A stretch of 64,000 nt of DNA from Chaetoceros tenuissimus (GCA_021927905.1 BLLK01000061.1:235810-299809); one strand, 5' to 3'. Positions 52,638 to 63,145 are shown, counted from the first letter of the stretch. The notes: generated by a model not told the origin, from the letters alone. Numbers and translations: made by a program.

Positions 52638-54807
52638 ATTCTGAAGGAAACGAGACCCGCGCACTTGAATGTAGTTCTAATGTCTGCAACAATGGATGCC
52701 GATCGATTTGCTGCATACTGGGGATCTTCCACACCGCGTATGCACATCCCTGGCTTCACCCATCCAGTCAAAGATTTATTTCTTGACGATGTGTTGAGTC
52801 TTACTGGCTACATTCCTCCAAAGAAAGGCAAGAAGAAGAAATTTGGTAATTGGAGCAATCCTTCCACAAGGAAGAAAACAGCATGGAATGACTCCGAACT
52901 ATCCGATGATGATAATGATTATGACGAAATGGATCCTGCTTCTGATGCTGATACAGCGTCTATGAAAGTTTCTACATCTAAAACAACTACAATTCCAATA
53001 GAAGAACTTGTGAAGAGAGTTAATAGTAATGAGGTCGACTATGACATGGTTGCTCAACTCGTTAAGCACCTGGTGTTTCAAAAGGAGAAGGGTGATGATG
53101 GGTCTATCCTAGTGTTTCTTCCAGGAGCTCCAGAAATTAATAGAGCAAAGGAAACGATATTGAAGGTTACAAAAGGAGACTCCATGTTGATTTTACCACT
53201 GCATGGAGGATTACAACCTCAAGATCAAAAGAAAGTATTTGATTCTCCAGGCTATGGTATCACCAAAGTTATTCTATCCACAAATGTTGCGGAAACCTGT
53301 AAGTATGCTTCCGATATTGTGAATAGTTCCATATATTTCAATTTCTCTAATTCTACTTCCCTTAGCGATTACAATTCCAGATGTGACCCTGGTTATTGAT
53401 TGTTGTAGAGAGAAACAATCCGCTTATGATCCATCGAACCGAATGCCTCTTCTCATAGAAAAATTGGCATCGCAAGACAGTCTAAAACAACGAAGAGGAA
53501 GAGCTGGAAGAGTCAGGCCCGGTACTTGTTACAAATTGATCTCTAGAGAAACTTTCGAAAGTTTGCCTGAACATGGAGAGCCAGAAATAAAGAGGTGTGC
53601 ATTGGATCAGACTTTACTTTCTTTAATTTTCTTGGGCTTAGAGCGGGGTTCCGGAACATTCTTGTCAAAGCTCATAGATCCTCCATCTTTTACATCTATA
53701 GAATCTGCAATATTTAGTCTTGAGAAACTTGGTGCTCTCTTCAAATCAAAGATGGAAGAAGAAATTCGGGTATCACTAACACCACTAGGTGTTCATTTGG
53801 CTGGAATTCCAGCTCCTCCAAGTATTGGTAAGCTTCTTGTCTATGGCTCGCTTCTAGGGTGTAGATCAGCTGCACTTGCTATTGCTGCTGGACTATCTGG
53901 AGGTAAGAGTCCGTTCTTAAGAATAGACCGTCGATCTATCGACACAGACACAAAGGAAGGGTATAAGAATCAGATGGTTCTAGACGAGCGAGACAAACTT
54001 TTTGACTCGGTTGGAAATTCGGATCATGCCATACTATCCGCGATATACAATGGATGGGATAGTCTTTCTGGTGGAGGAGGCGTCAAGAGAAAATATCTTG
54101 AATCACTGGGACTATCTGTGAATGCCATGAGAGATATGAAACAACTTGTAAGTCAATTAGATGGTGCTCTAGCTAGTGGAGGCTTTTACTCTACATCTGA
54201 ATCCGATTGTAATGGAAAATCTTGGAGAATCATAAGAAGTTGTGTAGTAGCATCATTTGCACCTGCCCAAATTGCAAGAGTCCAACGATCTTCGACAAAG
54301 TATGCAGAGACTGTTGAAGGAGCGGTGGAAAAGGAGGGTGAAGCAAAGGAGTTGAAATTCTACACGAGATCAAGTGGTGACAAAGATAGCTCTGTAGACT
54401 CATCGAATTTGACCAAACATTATCATGGAACATCAGAGGCAAGATGCTTTGTGCACCCAAGCTCTTTTACGTTTTCAGTTGGATCCTATACATGTCCTTG
54501 GATAGTATACTACCAACTAGTGCGAACAAGTAAGCCTTTCATGCGAGATGTTACTGAATGTTCGAATTATGACCTTTTGCTTTTTGGAGGAAACATTGAG
54601 GTATCTGCTTCTGATGGAGTGATTGTAGTCGATGACTACGTAAGGATGTCAGCAAATGCTAGAATTGCGGCACTAATTTCTGGTTTAAGGAAGAGGGTTG
54701 ATAATCTTCTTACAAAAAAGATTGCTGAGCCTTCATTTGACGTTGCAAAGAGTGTAGAAATGAAACTCATTGTGAAACTGTTGAGAACGGATGGAATGGG
54801 TCAGTGA
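52638..54807 (+). pseudogene. DHX57-like helicase, 3' half (copy D), 5' end replaced by gypsy element
   Basis: Exons 52638..53298 and 53366..54807 with a 67-bp GTAAGT...CTTAG intron. Starts at the codon for Ile in ILKETRP, exactly one base past the break seen in copies B and C. It holds motif III (LMSATMDADRF), the acidic Ser/Asp linker, motif V (NVAETSITIPDV), motif VI (QRRGRAGRVRPGTCYKL) and the complete C-terminal helicase-associated and OB regions. Motifs I and II are absent, so alone it cannot hydrolyse ATP. This is the only copy that shows the central region hidden by the gap in copy A. Confidence 0.88.
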
Positions 54808-55464
54808 TTCTGTGTCATAGAGGAAGCTTGTACTTTTCAATAATAAGCTCGAATTTCATCATTACTCCCATTTTCTTTTCTTTTTTAAGTTTGAGAATGG
54901 GAAATCAAAGACCGACGAAGAAACGTCCAAAACAAATTCAGTGACTATTCTGCTGAAGTTTAGCTCATTGACAGGAGTCAATAAGGTGAAATAGAAGAAA
55001 CTTCAAGACCAAATTGAAGTTCCAAGAACTTCCCATCATTATGCGTTTTGCGACAAACATTGGTGCTGGTGCTGCTCACTGCTCACTGCTCAAGTACTAC
55101 ACATGTTCACGTCATAAAATCAAAAAGAACATCAAACTAACAATGGGTGACGAAGAAAATAACGTAGCTGTAGTCAATGCTGAGTGTGATCCTTTTGCTG
55201 ACGGATGGCATGGGGATGGATGCTGTGCTTATTACTGCTTCAAGGCTTACAAAAGGTGAGAAAATTAATTACTGATGTCAAAGAGATCGAAGATCCAAAC
55301 TGTAACATTGCTACGTCCATATTTTTCATACATACCACTGGATGATTATGAAGGGAGTAAAACTGCACCATTTTTCCTTTATATGTTTGTCCAGTTTCAT
55401 ATAGCTAATGCATCTTTTTGCCGATAGCTACAATGGGCTGTTTTCAGCTTATGGTGCAAACCTC

Positions 55465-55860
55465 TGTGAAGTTATGAGGGGTGAGACGACCGAGTTATTG
55501 ACCCCTTCAGAAGCAACACGTCGCCAAAACTAAATTCTCATTGAAGGAACTAAATTCTGTGACCACGTCACATGACGAGGCTAAAATCTCTCATGCGGGA
55601 CACGATCGTTTTAAAAGAAATACAAGAAACATTTCCATTCAAAATAAAAGAGTGAAGTGATCGATATCCAATACATCAATAGAAACATGCACCAACAGAT
55701 CAAACACATATAATATACGAGTCGACGTAAGCAGTGCCACGTCAGCTCGAAAGGAAGGATTTCAAAAAGGGTTGAATTCCGAAGTTCATAATTTACTTAT
55801 AAAATAGAAAATTGCAAAATTGCACGCGAGCCCAACTGACTTCTAGCCAGTTATTTCACA
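55465..55860 (+). repeat. Copia 5' LTR
   Basis: 396 bp, begins TGTGAAGTTATGAGG and ends GCCAGTTATTTCACA, with short inverted ends TGTGAA/TTCACA. Identical to the 3' LTR. It should carry the promoter. Confidence 0.96.
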
Positions 55861-55874
55861 CGCTTCCTCTGCGC
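55859..55874 (+). other. Copia primer-binding site, complementary to the internal part of initiator tRNA-Met
   Basis: Immediately after the LTR, CACGCTTCCTCTGCGC matches the reverse complement of the D-arm region of eukaryotic initiator tRNA-Met (GCGCAGNGGAAGCGNG, from memory) at all but one variable position. No TGG complementary to a tRNA 3' CCA is present. This suggests priming by a tRNA fragment, as Drosophila copia uses a half initiator tRNA. Confidence 0.6.
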
Positions 55875-55926
55875 AATCACAATATAATATAACTAGTATA
55901 CATTCCAAGCCCCAACTCATGTCATC

Positions 55927-57366
55927 ATGGTCGAAAACAACCCCGAACGCAATGAAGAAGGAGCTCCAGACCAGAATCAAAACCAGCCGGGAGATGATGC
56001 ACCTAATGTCCCTCCACAAGATGGTAATGCAAATCCTGGAGGAGGGGTACAAGATCAAGGTGGACTCGGAGGAGCTGGCAATGGAGATGATGATCCAGGA
56101 GAAGGAGCTGCTGGAGATAGGGGAGGAATGGATGCTGGACATCGAACTTTTGCTAGAACACCTGGTCAAAGTGCGCCTAACAAAATTATCCACTTCGACA
56201 CCAGATACGGGCAAACTCTGTACAGAGAACTCTCAAGCGGTTTTCTGGATGAGGACTCTAAGTTCGGAGGCAACCCAGGAGAAATAAACCTATTCTGTTC
56301 AGCGTACCGTATCAGAGCAGCAAGTGCCGGATGGGATTCTGGTATCGACCAAATTCCCGAGGATATTACTGAGCATGGTCTCCTTGCAGGTCCTTTCAAG
56401 AACATGACAGACTCTCATGGCGAGCTCAGTCTTGAGCATATCGCCCAGTTTGAGGGTACTTACATCGATAAGGAATGTCGTTCTTCCCAAGATACTTACA
56501 TGAAGTTCAATGCCATATTGAATTCACTCACGAAGGAATGCAAAGAAAAGGTAATGGTATGGCAGGACCAGATGAAGGCAAATGGCATCTACTCCGGAAA
56601 TCTAATCTTCAAGATCTTGATGAGGGAATCCTCGGTTGATTCAACCTCAACCACTCAACTTCTCCAGAAAAGAATCCAAGACTTGTACCTCTACATGGCG
56701 ACAGTCAGCAACGACGTTGTAAAGTTCAATATCTACGTCAAGAAGCAGACTGAGGCACTCAATGCAAGGGGTCATCTCCCTCAGAATCTTACTCTCAACC
56801 TCTTCAAGGCTTACCTCACATGCCCTGACACGAAGTTCAATGCTTACATTCAGCGTAAGGAAGATGCCTTCAACGAAGGTGAAGACATCAGTGACAACAA
56901 GTTGATGACCCTTGCAGCTGATAAGTACCGTGGACTGAAGGAAAAGGATGAATGGGAAGCTCCATCTCCGGAGGAGGAGAAGATTCAAGCTCTAGAGGCT
57001 GCTCTTGCCAAGCTCAAGAAGCATGGTAAAGGCAAGGGAAAAGCCAAAGGAAAAGGGAAAGTCAAGGGACAGGAGAAGGACTCCAAGAAGGAACATGGTA
57101 AGCGAGGACGCGATGACAAGTGGAGATTTGAAAACAAATCCGGCAAGAAGACAATCACTAAGGATGGAAAGAAGTGGTACTGGTGTAGCAAAGAGAATGG
57201 AGGCAAGTGTCAAGGGGCATGGCGCCGCCACTCTCCTAGTGACTGTAAGGGAACAGCAGCCAAAGTTGCGAAGAAGGAGGAATCGACTGACTCCAAGAGA
57301 GCACTTAAGGCTCAAGCTGCACTAGCATCCACCCAATTTGAATCTGACAGTGATAGCAGCGAATGA
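55927..57366 (+). CDS. gag: Copia gag
   Basis: 479 aa. Gly/Asp/Asn-rich N-terminus, helical capsid region in the middle (for example TYIDKECRSSQDTYMKFNAIL), Lys/Gly-rich basic tail and a zinc-knuckle-like WYWCSKENGGKCQGAWRRHS followed by PSDC (C-x7-C-x6-H-x4-C), a form I associate with diatom copia elements. It packages element RNA. The frame ends in a single TGA, and pol continues in the same frame. Confidence 0.88.
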   Translation: MVENNPERNEEGAPDQNQNQPGDDAPNVPPQDGNANPGGGVQDQGGLGGAGNGDDDPGEGAAGDRGGMDAGHRTFARTPGQSAPNKIIHFDTRYGQTLYRELSSGFLDEDSKFGGNPGEINLFCSAYRIRAASAGWDSGIDQIPEDITEHGLLAGPFKNMTDSHGELSLEHIAQFEGTYIDKECRSSQDTYMKFNAILNSLTKECKEKVMVWQDQMKANGIYSGNLIFKILMRESSVDSTSTTQLLQKRIQDLYLYMATVSNDVVKFNIYVKKQTEALNARGHLPQNLTLNLFKAYLTCPDTKFNAYIQRKEDAFNEGEDISDNKLMTLAADKYRGLKEKDEWEAPSPEEEKIQALEAALAKLKKHGKGKGKAKGKGKVKGQEKDSKKEHGKRGRDDKWRFENKSGKKTITKDGKKWYWCSKENGGKCQGAWRRHSPSDCKGTAAKVAKKEESTDSKRALKAQAALASTQFESDSDSSE

Positions 57367-57384
57367 AAGTCGTGCAGGAAGAAA

Positions 57385-60300
57385 GTGAGCAGCAAGGGGC
57401 TGCGATTTATGTGTGAAACTACATATGATAAAGTAATCAAAATGGTTACATATTTTCTTCCTGCTGTATTCGTACTATTCTTTTCCCAAGTTTTGTCTAA
57501 CACACTTAATGTGAATGACTCTTTCAAACATATCAACTCCAAGGAGGAGAGAAAGATGAACAACATAAGCGAAATCAGGGCAAAATTTGGAGCTGAAACT
57601 TTGAAATCAGTAAAAATATACAATGACAAAGTAGCCGTCGACATCGACAAAGCTAGCCACTTAGAGCAAACTTGTCAAAAGACAAAATTCTTCTTCGCGA
57701 AAATAAAGAGGACCATTGGATATATCATTGGATTTGAATGGATGAAATCACCACCAGGTGAGTCCAGAAAGTATGCAAGGAACCGGAGGAGAAAAGATAT
57801 GCACTGGCAATTCTCCTACAAAAGACGAAAGGGCAAGAGAAGGATCAAGATAGGAACGTACCTAGCAAGAATCCGTGAGCAGATCCCTGAAGCGGACTTT
57901 GACACTCGTGAGCAAAAGCTCTTTAAAGCATACAAGAACTTACTTCCAAACACTTCAAAATATGATAGGCGAGGGAAGATAGCCGTAAGTCTCCTAGCAA
58001 TGCAAGCAGTAGCGTTCAGCACAAGTTTTAAAGGTACACGATCTACCAAGTTTGACACAGATAGTGGAGATGTAGGCATAGACAATCGGTGTTCAGCATG
58101 CATCTCTCACAAAGTGGATGACTTCGTAGGTGATCTGAGAGAGACCAATAGGGTCATAAAAGGCTACGGTGGTACTAAGACAGCGAACCTCATGGTTGGT
58201 ACCATCAAATGGAACATTCTAGATGACGAAGGAATGCCGCATGAATTCTTGATACCAAATTCGTACTATTCACCTCAAGGTGGGGTCCGACTGTTGAGTC
58301 CTCAACATTGGGCTAAAGTACAAAAGGGGAATAAGAAGCATCTAAAGCCATTCTCGAGGACAACAGCCACGGATGTAACTCTTGTCTGGAACAACCAAGC
58401 GTCAAAGTTGACGGTGCCATTATCAAAAGAATCAAATGTAGCTACACTTAGACTCTCGCCAGGATATGAGAAGTTCCATGCATTCTGTGCAGAATGTGAA
58501 AGCAATTCCAACAAGGAAGATTATAATCCACTACTAGTCAATGCCGTAGGAGTAGTATCAGATAATGAATCTGATGATGAAATAGAAGAATCCGAGCTGC
58601 AGGACAAGGTTCAAAATGAGTGGCCAAAGAACCCGACTAAGATGACTTGGAAATTGAAGGAGGCGCCAGCTGTAGTTGAGATAGAAGAGGATCGACTTCC
58701 CGATACCGATACATCACAGCTGCTGCGTTACCACCAACAGTTTGGTCATATATCGTTTGCCAAATTGCAAGCGATGGCCAAGGTGGGTATTATACCAAGC
58801 AAATTAGCGAAGTGTAACATACCAGTGTGCGTTGCATGCATGTATGCAAAGGCTCACAAGAAACCATGGCGCTCCAAGTTACCAAAGGAAAAGCCCAAAC
58901 CAGCTCCTACCAAGCCTGGAGAATTAGTATCAGTTGATCAACTGACTTCTCCCACACCAGGACTCATAGCACAGATGACAGGTATACTCACTACGAAGAG
59001 ATACAAGTATGCGACCGTATTTGTGGACCAAGCGTCAAGGCTAGGCTATGTCTATCTCCAAAAGACAGCCAACGTGGAGGAGACTCTTGAAGCGAAGCTT
59101 GCTTTTGAACTCTACTCGGAGCATCGAGGGGTGAAAATACAGGCTTATCATGCTGATAATGGAGTTTTCCGAGCAAACAAATGGATTGAAGCATGTCATA
59201 AGAAATCACAGAAGCTGACCTTCGCAGGAGTGAACGCACATCACTCAAACGGACTAGCTGAAAAGCGAATCCGAGATCTACAAGATCATGCGAGAACGAT
59301 GCTCATCCATGCAAACAACAGATGGAAGAAATGCATTACAGCCAATCTATGGCCATATGCTGTCCGCGAAGCAAACAATGCTATCAACCATACACCAAAT
59401 ATGAAAGACAATGACAAGCGAAGTCCTTATCAAATATTTACAGACACAAAAGTGAATGTGAATCCCAAGCATTTCAAACCTTTCGGATGCCCGGTGTACA
59501 TCCTTGAAAATGAATTGCAACAAAATAAACCCTATCATAAATGGAAGCAACGATCGAAGGTGGGAATATATTTGGGAAAGTCTGAGCAACATGGACGAAA
59601 TGTCTCACTTGTCCTCAATAGAACAACAGGTTTAGTAAGCCCAGCCTTCCACGTAAAGCACGATAGTAGCTTCCACTCAGTAAAACAAGACCATTTTGAT
59701 TCATTATGGCAAATTAAAGCAGGGTTGGTAAAAGCTACACCAACTCCTCCTCCTACAATCGAAACGCAAAAGCGAAAAGAAGTAACATTCAACCTCAACA
59801 GTGAACAGAGTCATGACACGTCCCGAAAACGAAAAGCGACGGAAGAGCTGCAGCATAATTCCAAAGACAAGGACAGTACAAAAGAAGTACGTAAAGAGCC
59901 TGAAGGAGAACCCACAAAGGTACCTTCAAAACCTAAAACTGTTCAACCTCACATTGAAGCAATGTTGACGGAAATATCTGAAGTCACAAAAGATGACATT
60001 GAAGGCGAGATATTTTGTTTGAGTGCTCTGTTTCCAGACAGAGAGGATACTGAGGAGAATCCATTACTAGCATTTAAAGCTAATGCTGATCCGGATACAC
60101 TGTACCATCATGAAGCAATGAAACAGCCGGACCGAAAGGAATTCATCAAAAGTATGCAAAAGGAAGTCGATGACCAAATGAAGAACAATAACTTCACAGT
60201 TATCAAAAGGGAACTAGTCCCTGAAGGAGAGAAAATCTTTCCAGCCGTATGGCAGATGCGAAGAAAGAGAGAGATTTTGACCGGAGCGATAAAGAAGCAC

Positions 60301-61701
60301 AAGGCAAGACTTAACTTTGATGGATCTAAGTCAAAGAAAGGTATACACTATGACCAGACGTATGCGCCAGTAGCCTCATGGACTTCAGTAAGGCTATTAT
60401 TGACACTAGTGTGTGTACACGGATGGAAGACCCAACAGCTTGACTTTGTATCGGCCTTCACACAAGCGCCAATTGACAAGGAACTGTATATGGAGATCCC
60501 AAGAGGAATTCAAGTGGAAGGTGCAGACAATCCGAAGGATTACTGCTTAAAAATCCATAAGAATATCTATGGACAGAAGTCCGCAGGACGCACATGGAAC
60601 CAATACTTGGTCAAGAAGCTGACTCAAGAACTAGGTTTCACTCAATCTAAAATAGATGAGTGTGTATTCTACAGAGGTAGAACGATGTATGTGCTATATA
60701 CGGATGACTCGATTCTTGCAGGTCCATCTCAGAAGGAGATTGATCAGATCATAGAAGACATACGTAAGGCAAAGCTCGAGATAACAATTGAGGGTACACT
60801 GGAGGACTTCCTCGGTGTAAACATTGACCGAAGAGAAGATGGTACTATACATCTATCTCAACCACAGTTAATAAGCCAAATCCTCAAAGACCTAAAAATG
60901 GATGAAGATCGAACCAACGAAAAGGACACTCCAGCCAGCTCATCCAAGTTACTATCCCGACATTCCGATTCTGAAGATTTTGACAAATCATTCCACTATC
61001 GATCCATCATTGGTAAACTCAACTATTTAGAGAAGGGTTCAAGGAGCGACATCGCTTATATAACTCACCAATGCGCGAGATTCACTACAGCTCCAAAAGA
61101 AGAGCATGGCAAAGCCATAAGATGGCTAGCTAGATATCTAAAAGGATCTAGAGATAAGGGTACGATATTGAAACCAAACAAGTCAAGAGATTTGGAGCTC
61201 TACGTCGATGCAGACTTTGCAGGTAACTGGGACTCGAAAGAGACGCAAGATAGAGATACAGCGAGATCACGACATGGTTATTTTATATTTTACAAAGGCT
61301 GTCCTATATTATGGAAGTCGCAACTTCAAACTGAAATCAGTTTGAGTAGTACGGAATCTGAGTACACTGGACTATCCTATGCACTCCGAGATGTAATTCC
61401 AATCATGAATCTTCTGAAGGAGATGAAGGAGCAAGGATTCCCCATTGAATCTACAACTCCACAGGTAAAATGTAAAGTATTTGAGGATAATTCCGGTGCA
61501 TTGGAAATGGCAAAGGTACACAAGTACAGACCAAGGACCAAACACTTGAATAATCGACTACATCACTTTCGCGATTACGTCTCACGTGGAGAGATCGAAA
61601 TTCTACCAATTGATACAAAAGAACAACTTGCGGATTACTTGACAAAAGCTTTGAACTTTGCAACTCTTAGCTATCTCAGAAAGAAGGTCATGGGATGGTA
61701 A
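57385..61701 (+). CDS. pol: Copia pol polyprotein (protease, integrase, RT, RNase H)
   Basis: 1438 codons, in the same frame as gag and open right from the gag TGA at 57364; the first ATG is at 57409. Domains: a protease-like region with FDTDSGDVGIDNRCSACIS (DSG-type Asp); integrase zinc region HQQFGHISFAKLQ and CVACMYAKAHKKPWR, DDE residues in VSVDQLTS, AYHADNGVF and SNGLAEKRI; reverse transcriptase with ARLNFDGSKS, QTYAPVASWTSVR, QLDFVSAFTQAPID and catalytic YTDDSILAGP; RNase H with ELYVDADFAGNWD, SSTESEYTGLS and HLNNRLHHFRD, ending before LADYLTKAL. All catalytic segments are present. No ATG lies directly after the TGA, so expression as a gag-pol readthrough product is likely. Confidence 0.93.
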   Translation: MSSKGLRFMCETTYDKVIKMVTYFLPAVFVLFFSQVLSNTLNVNDSFKHINSKEERKMNNISEIRAKFGAETLKSVKIYNDKVAVDIDKASHLEQTCQKTKFFFAKIKRTIGYIIGFEWMKSPPGESRKYARNRRRKDMHWQFSYKRRKGKRRIKIGTYLARIREQIPEADFDTREQKLFKAYKNLLPNTSKYDRRGKIAVSLLAMQAVAFSTSFKGTRSTKFDTDSGDVGIDNRCSACISHKVDDFVGDLRETNRVIKGYGGTKTANLMVGTIKWNILDDEGMPHEFLIPNSYYSPQGGVRLLSPQHWAKVQKGNKKHLKPFSRTTATDVTLVWNNQASKLTVPLSKESNVATLRLSPGYEKFHAFCAECESNSNKEDYNPLLVNAVGVVSDNESDDEIEESELQDKVQNEWPKNPTKMTWKLKEAPAVVEIEEDRLPDTDTSQLLRYHQQFGHISFAKLQAMAKVGIIPSKLAKCNIPVCVACMYAKAHKKPWRSKLPKEKPKPAPTKPGELVSVDQLTSPTPGLIAQMTGILTTKRYKYATVFVDQASRLGYVYLQKTANVEETLEAKLAFELYSEHRGVKIQAYHADNGVFRANKWIEACHKKSQKLTFAGVNAHHSNGLAEKRIRDLQDHARTMLIHANNRWKKCITANLWPYAVREANNAINHTPNMKDNDKRSPYQIFTDTKVNVNPKHFKPFGCPVYILENELQQNKPYHKWKQRSKVGIYLGKSEQHGRNVSLVLNRTTGLVSPAFHVKHDSSFHSVKQDHFDSLWQIKAGLVKATPTPPPTIETQKRKEVTFNLNSEQSHDTSRKRKATEELQHNSKDKDSTKEVRKEPEGEPTKVPSKPKTVQPHIEAMLTEISEVTKDDIEGEIFCLSALFPDREDTEENPLLAFKANADPDTLYHHEAMKQPDRKEFIKSMQKEVDDQMKNNNFTVIKRELVPEGEKIFPAVWQMRRKREILTGAIKKHKARLNFDGSKSKKGIHYDQTYAPVASWTSVRLLLTLVCVHGWKTQQLDFVSAFTQAPIDKELYMEIPRGIQVEGADNPKDYCLKIHKNIYGQKSAGRTWNQYLVKKLTQELGFTQSKIDECVFYRGRTMYVLYTDDSILAGPSQKEIDQIIEDIRKAKLEITIEGTLEDFLGVNIDRREDGTIHLSQPQLISQILKDLKMDEDRTNEKDTPASSSKLLSRHSDSEDFDKSFHYRSIIGKLNYLEKGSRSDIAYITHQCARFTTAPKEEHGKAIRWLARYLKGSRDKGTILKPNKSRDLELYVDADFAGNWDSKETQDRDTARSRHGYFIFYKGCPILWKSQLQTEISLSSTESEYTGLSYALRDVIPIMNLLKEMKEQGFPIESTTPQVKCKVFEDNSGALEMAKVHKYRPRTKHLNNRLHHFRDYVSRGEIEILPIDTKEQLADYLTKALNFATLSYLRKKVMGW

Positions 61702-61741
61702 TTACATTATCCCCTTTGGACAACCAAGTGCTCTGAAGCGA

Positions 61742-61754
61742 CAATAAGAAGGAG
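61742..61754 (+). other. Copia polypurine tract
   Basis: Purine-rich CAATAAGAAGGAG directly before the 3' LTR; the expected primer site for plus-strand DNA. Confidence 0.7.
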
Positions 61755-62150
61755 TGTGAAGTTATGAGGGGTGAGACGACCGAGTTATTGACCCCTTCAG
61801 AAGCAACACGTCGCCAAAACTAAATTCTCATTGAAGGAACTAAATTCTGTGACCACGTCACATGACGAGGCTAAAATCTCTCATGCGGGACACGATCGTT
61901 TTAAAAGAAATACAAGAAACATTTCCATTCAAAATAAAAGAGTGAAGTGATCGATATCCAATACATCAATAGAAACATGCACCAACAGATCAAACACATA
62001 TAATATACGAGTCGACGTAAGCAGTGCCACGTCAGCTCGAAAGGAAGGATTTCAAAAAGGGTTGAATTCCGAAGTTCATAATTTACTTATAAAATAGAAA
62101 ATTGCAAAATTGCACGCGAGCCCAACTGACTTCTAGCCAGTTATTTCACA
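61755..62150 (+). repeat. Copia 3' LTR
   Basis: 396 bp, identical by eye to the 5' LTR at 55465-55860. Confidence 0.96.
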
Positions 62151-62407
62151 AACCTCATGTTCGCAGTACTTTCTGTGAATGCCTTTTTTGCTTTACTGTC
62201 TTGTAACTCCATTTTCAGTATCCTATCCGTGGTAAGTCATGCATTTGATCCATGCTTAATGATTTTGACTTCATATTATGGCAACAGACACGTTCCTAAT
62301 CAAGCATTTTGCATTGCATTTAACAGAATTCTGGTATGTCGATCATGAGTGTGAACTCATTTATGGCCGTTGGATGTACTTCATCTGCATTTAAAATCTG
62401 TTTCTAG

Positions 62408-63145
62408 AGCAATTGATTCAATTTGATTCCTTGTTGCAGAAAAAGATTTTGAGAGTTTATGTGTTCCAAACGTAGTTTCATTGCGTTTGTGGTTTTGAAA
62501 ACTGTAGAGGGCCCATTGAGCCATCATTGGTGTACTATTCAATACTTTCTCAGATAGAGTATTTTTTAGTAGAATCCATATTTTTAGATGGGGAAGAATT
62601 AGTTTTATTCTTAGTAAAATAAGTACATCAATTCGATACTTGTACTCTTATGTAAATAAAGAATTGTAAACAACAATCAGAAATGTGAAATACGAGTATT
62701 GATGTACCATAAGAATTTTTCGAATTCGACGAACATTCCTATTCTCGCCTTCCTTTCAAATTACAATACTGTCTGAAATGCGACTCTCTGAATCATCTTA
62801 AACGAAGAAGAATCTGTTCAATGTCATAGGAAGATCGTGTGCGATGTGATGCGATGTTTTGCAGAATTTGGATTCAAAGCAAAGAAAGAAATCTTAGAAA
62901 GCCAAAAATGATTGAAACCCAGAAAGACGCGAAAAGAATTATCAAATCAGCATTTGTATCAATTTACATAGTGGCAATAGTAGTACTAACAAAGTATGGT
63001 ACGATAAATATAAAAATGTTAATAGAAATCATGATCTTCTTTTTTTAGATTTATTGCAAGTCTTCATAGTAAAAGACAATGTACTAGTACTTCCCAAGGT
63101 CTTCAGAACTTCAACCGTCGACATTTGTCCTAAAACTCAACCAAC
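62408..63145. other. Intergenic region, end of the repeat array
   Basis: To about 62800 this is the spacer of the repeat unit with more substitutions than the other copies. Beyond that it is single-copy in this window. No gene is supported; a 69-codon ORF at 62839-63048 has no recognisable features. Confidence 0.45.

Larger units (their letters stand above)
55465..62150 (+). mobile_element. Full-length Ty1/copia LTR retrotransposon (CoDi-like)
   Basis: 6686 bp. Two 396-bp LTRs (TGTGAAG...TTTCACA) are identical by eye. The 6-bp target duplication AACCTC stands at 55459-55464 and 62151-62156. Gag and pol are both open, with integrase before RT (copia order). LTR identity, a clean target duplication and intact ORFs indicate a very recent insertion that may still be active. 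It lies in exon 2 of the third nonapeptide-repeat gene. Confidence 0.96.
55143..62407 (+). pseudogene. Nonapeptide-repeat gene, copy 3, disrupted by copia insertion
   Basis: Exon 1 at 55143-55255 is intact. Exon 2 starts at 55428 and is interrupted after 55464 by the copia element; it resumes at 62151-62231, and exon 3 is 62327-62407. Besides the insertion there are substitutions compared with copies 1 and 2 (TGGGCTG for TGCATTC near 55435, and a Val-to-Phe change in the second repeat). The insertion destroys the gene. Confidence 0.85.
52638..62800. repeat. Large repeat unit, copy 4 (undeleted helicase part, split by copia)
   Basis: Helicase 3' half, nonapeptide-repeat gene interrupted by the copia element, and the first 400 bp of the spacer. 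It leaves the shared sequence at about 62800 (GAATCATCTTAA), marking the right border of the array. The segment right of the copia element is the most diverged copy. Confidence 0.85.

Noticed and set aside
52638-53399. 244-codon helicase ORF running through the intron
   Set aside because: It reads past a good GTAAGT donor at 53299. Splicing to 53366 restores helicase motif V (ETSITIPDV).
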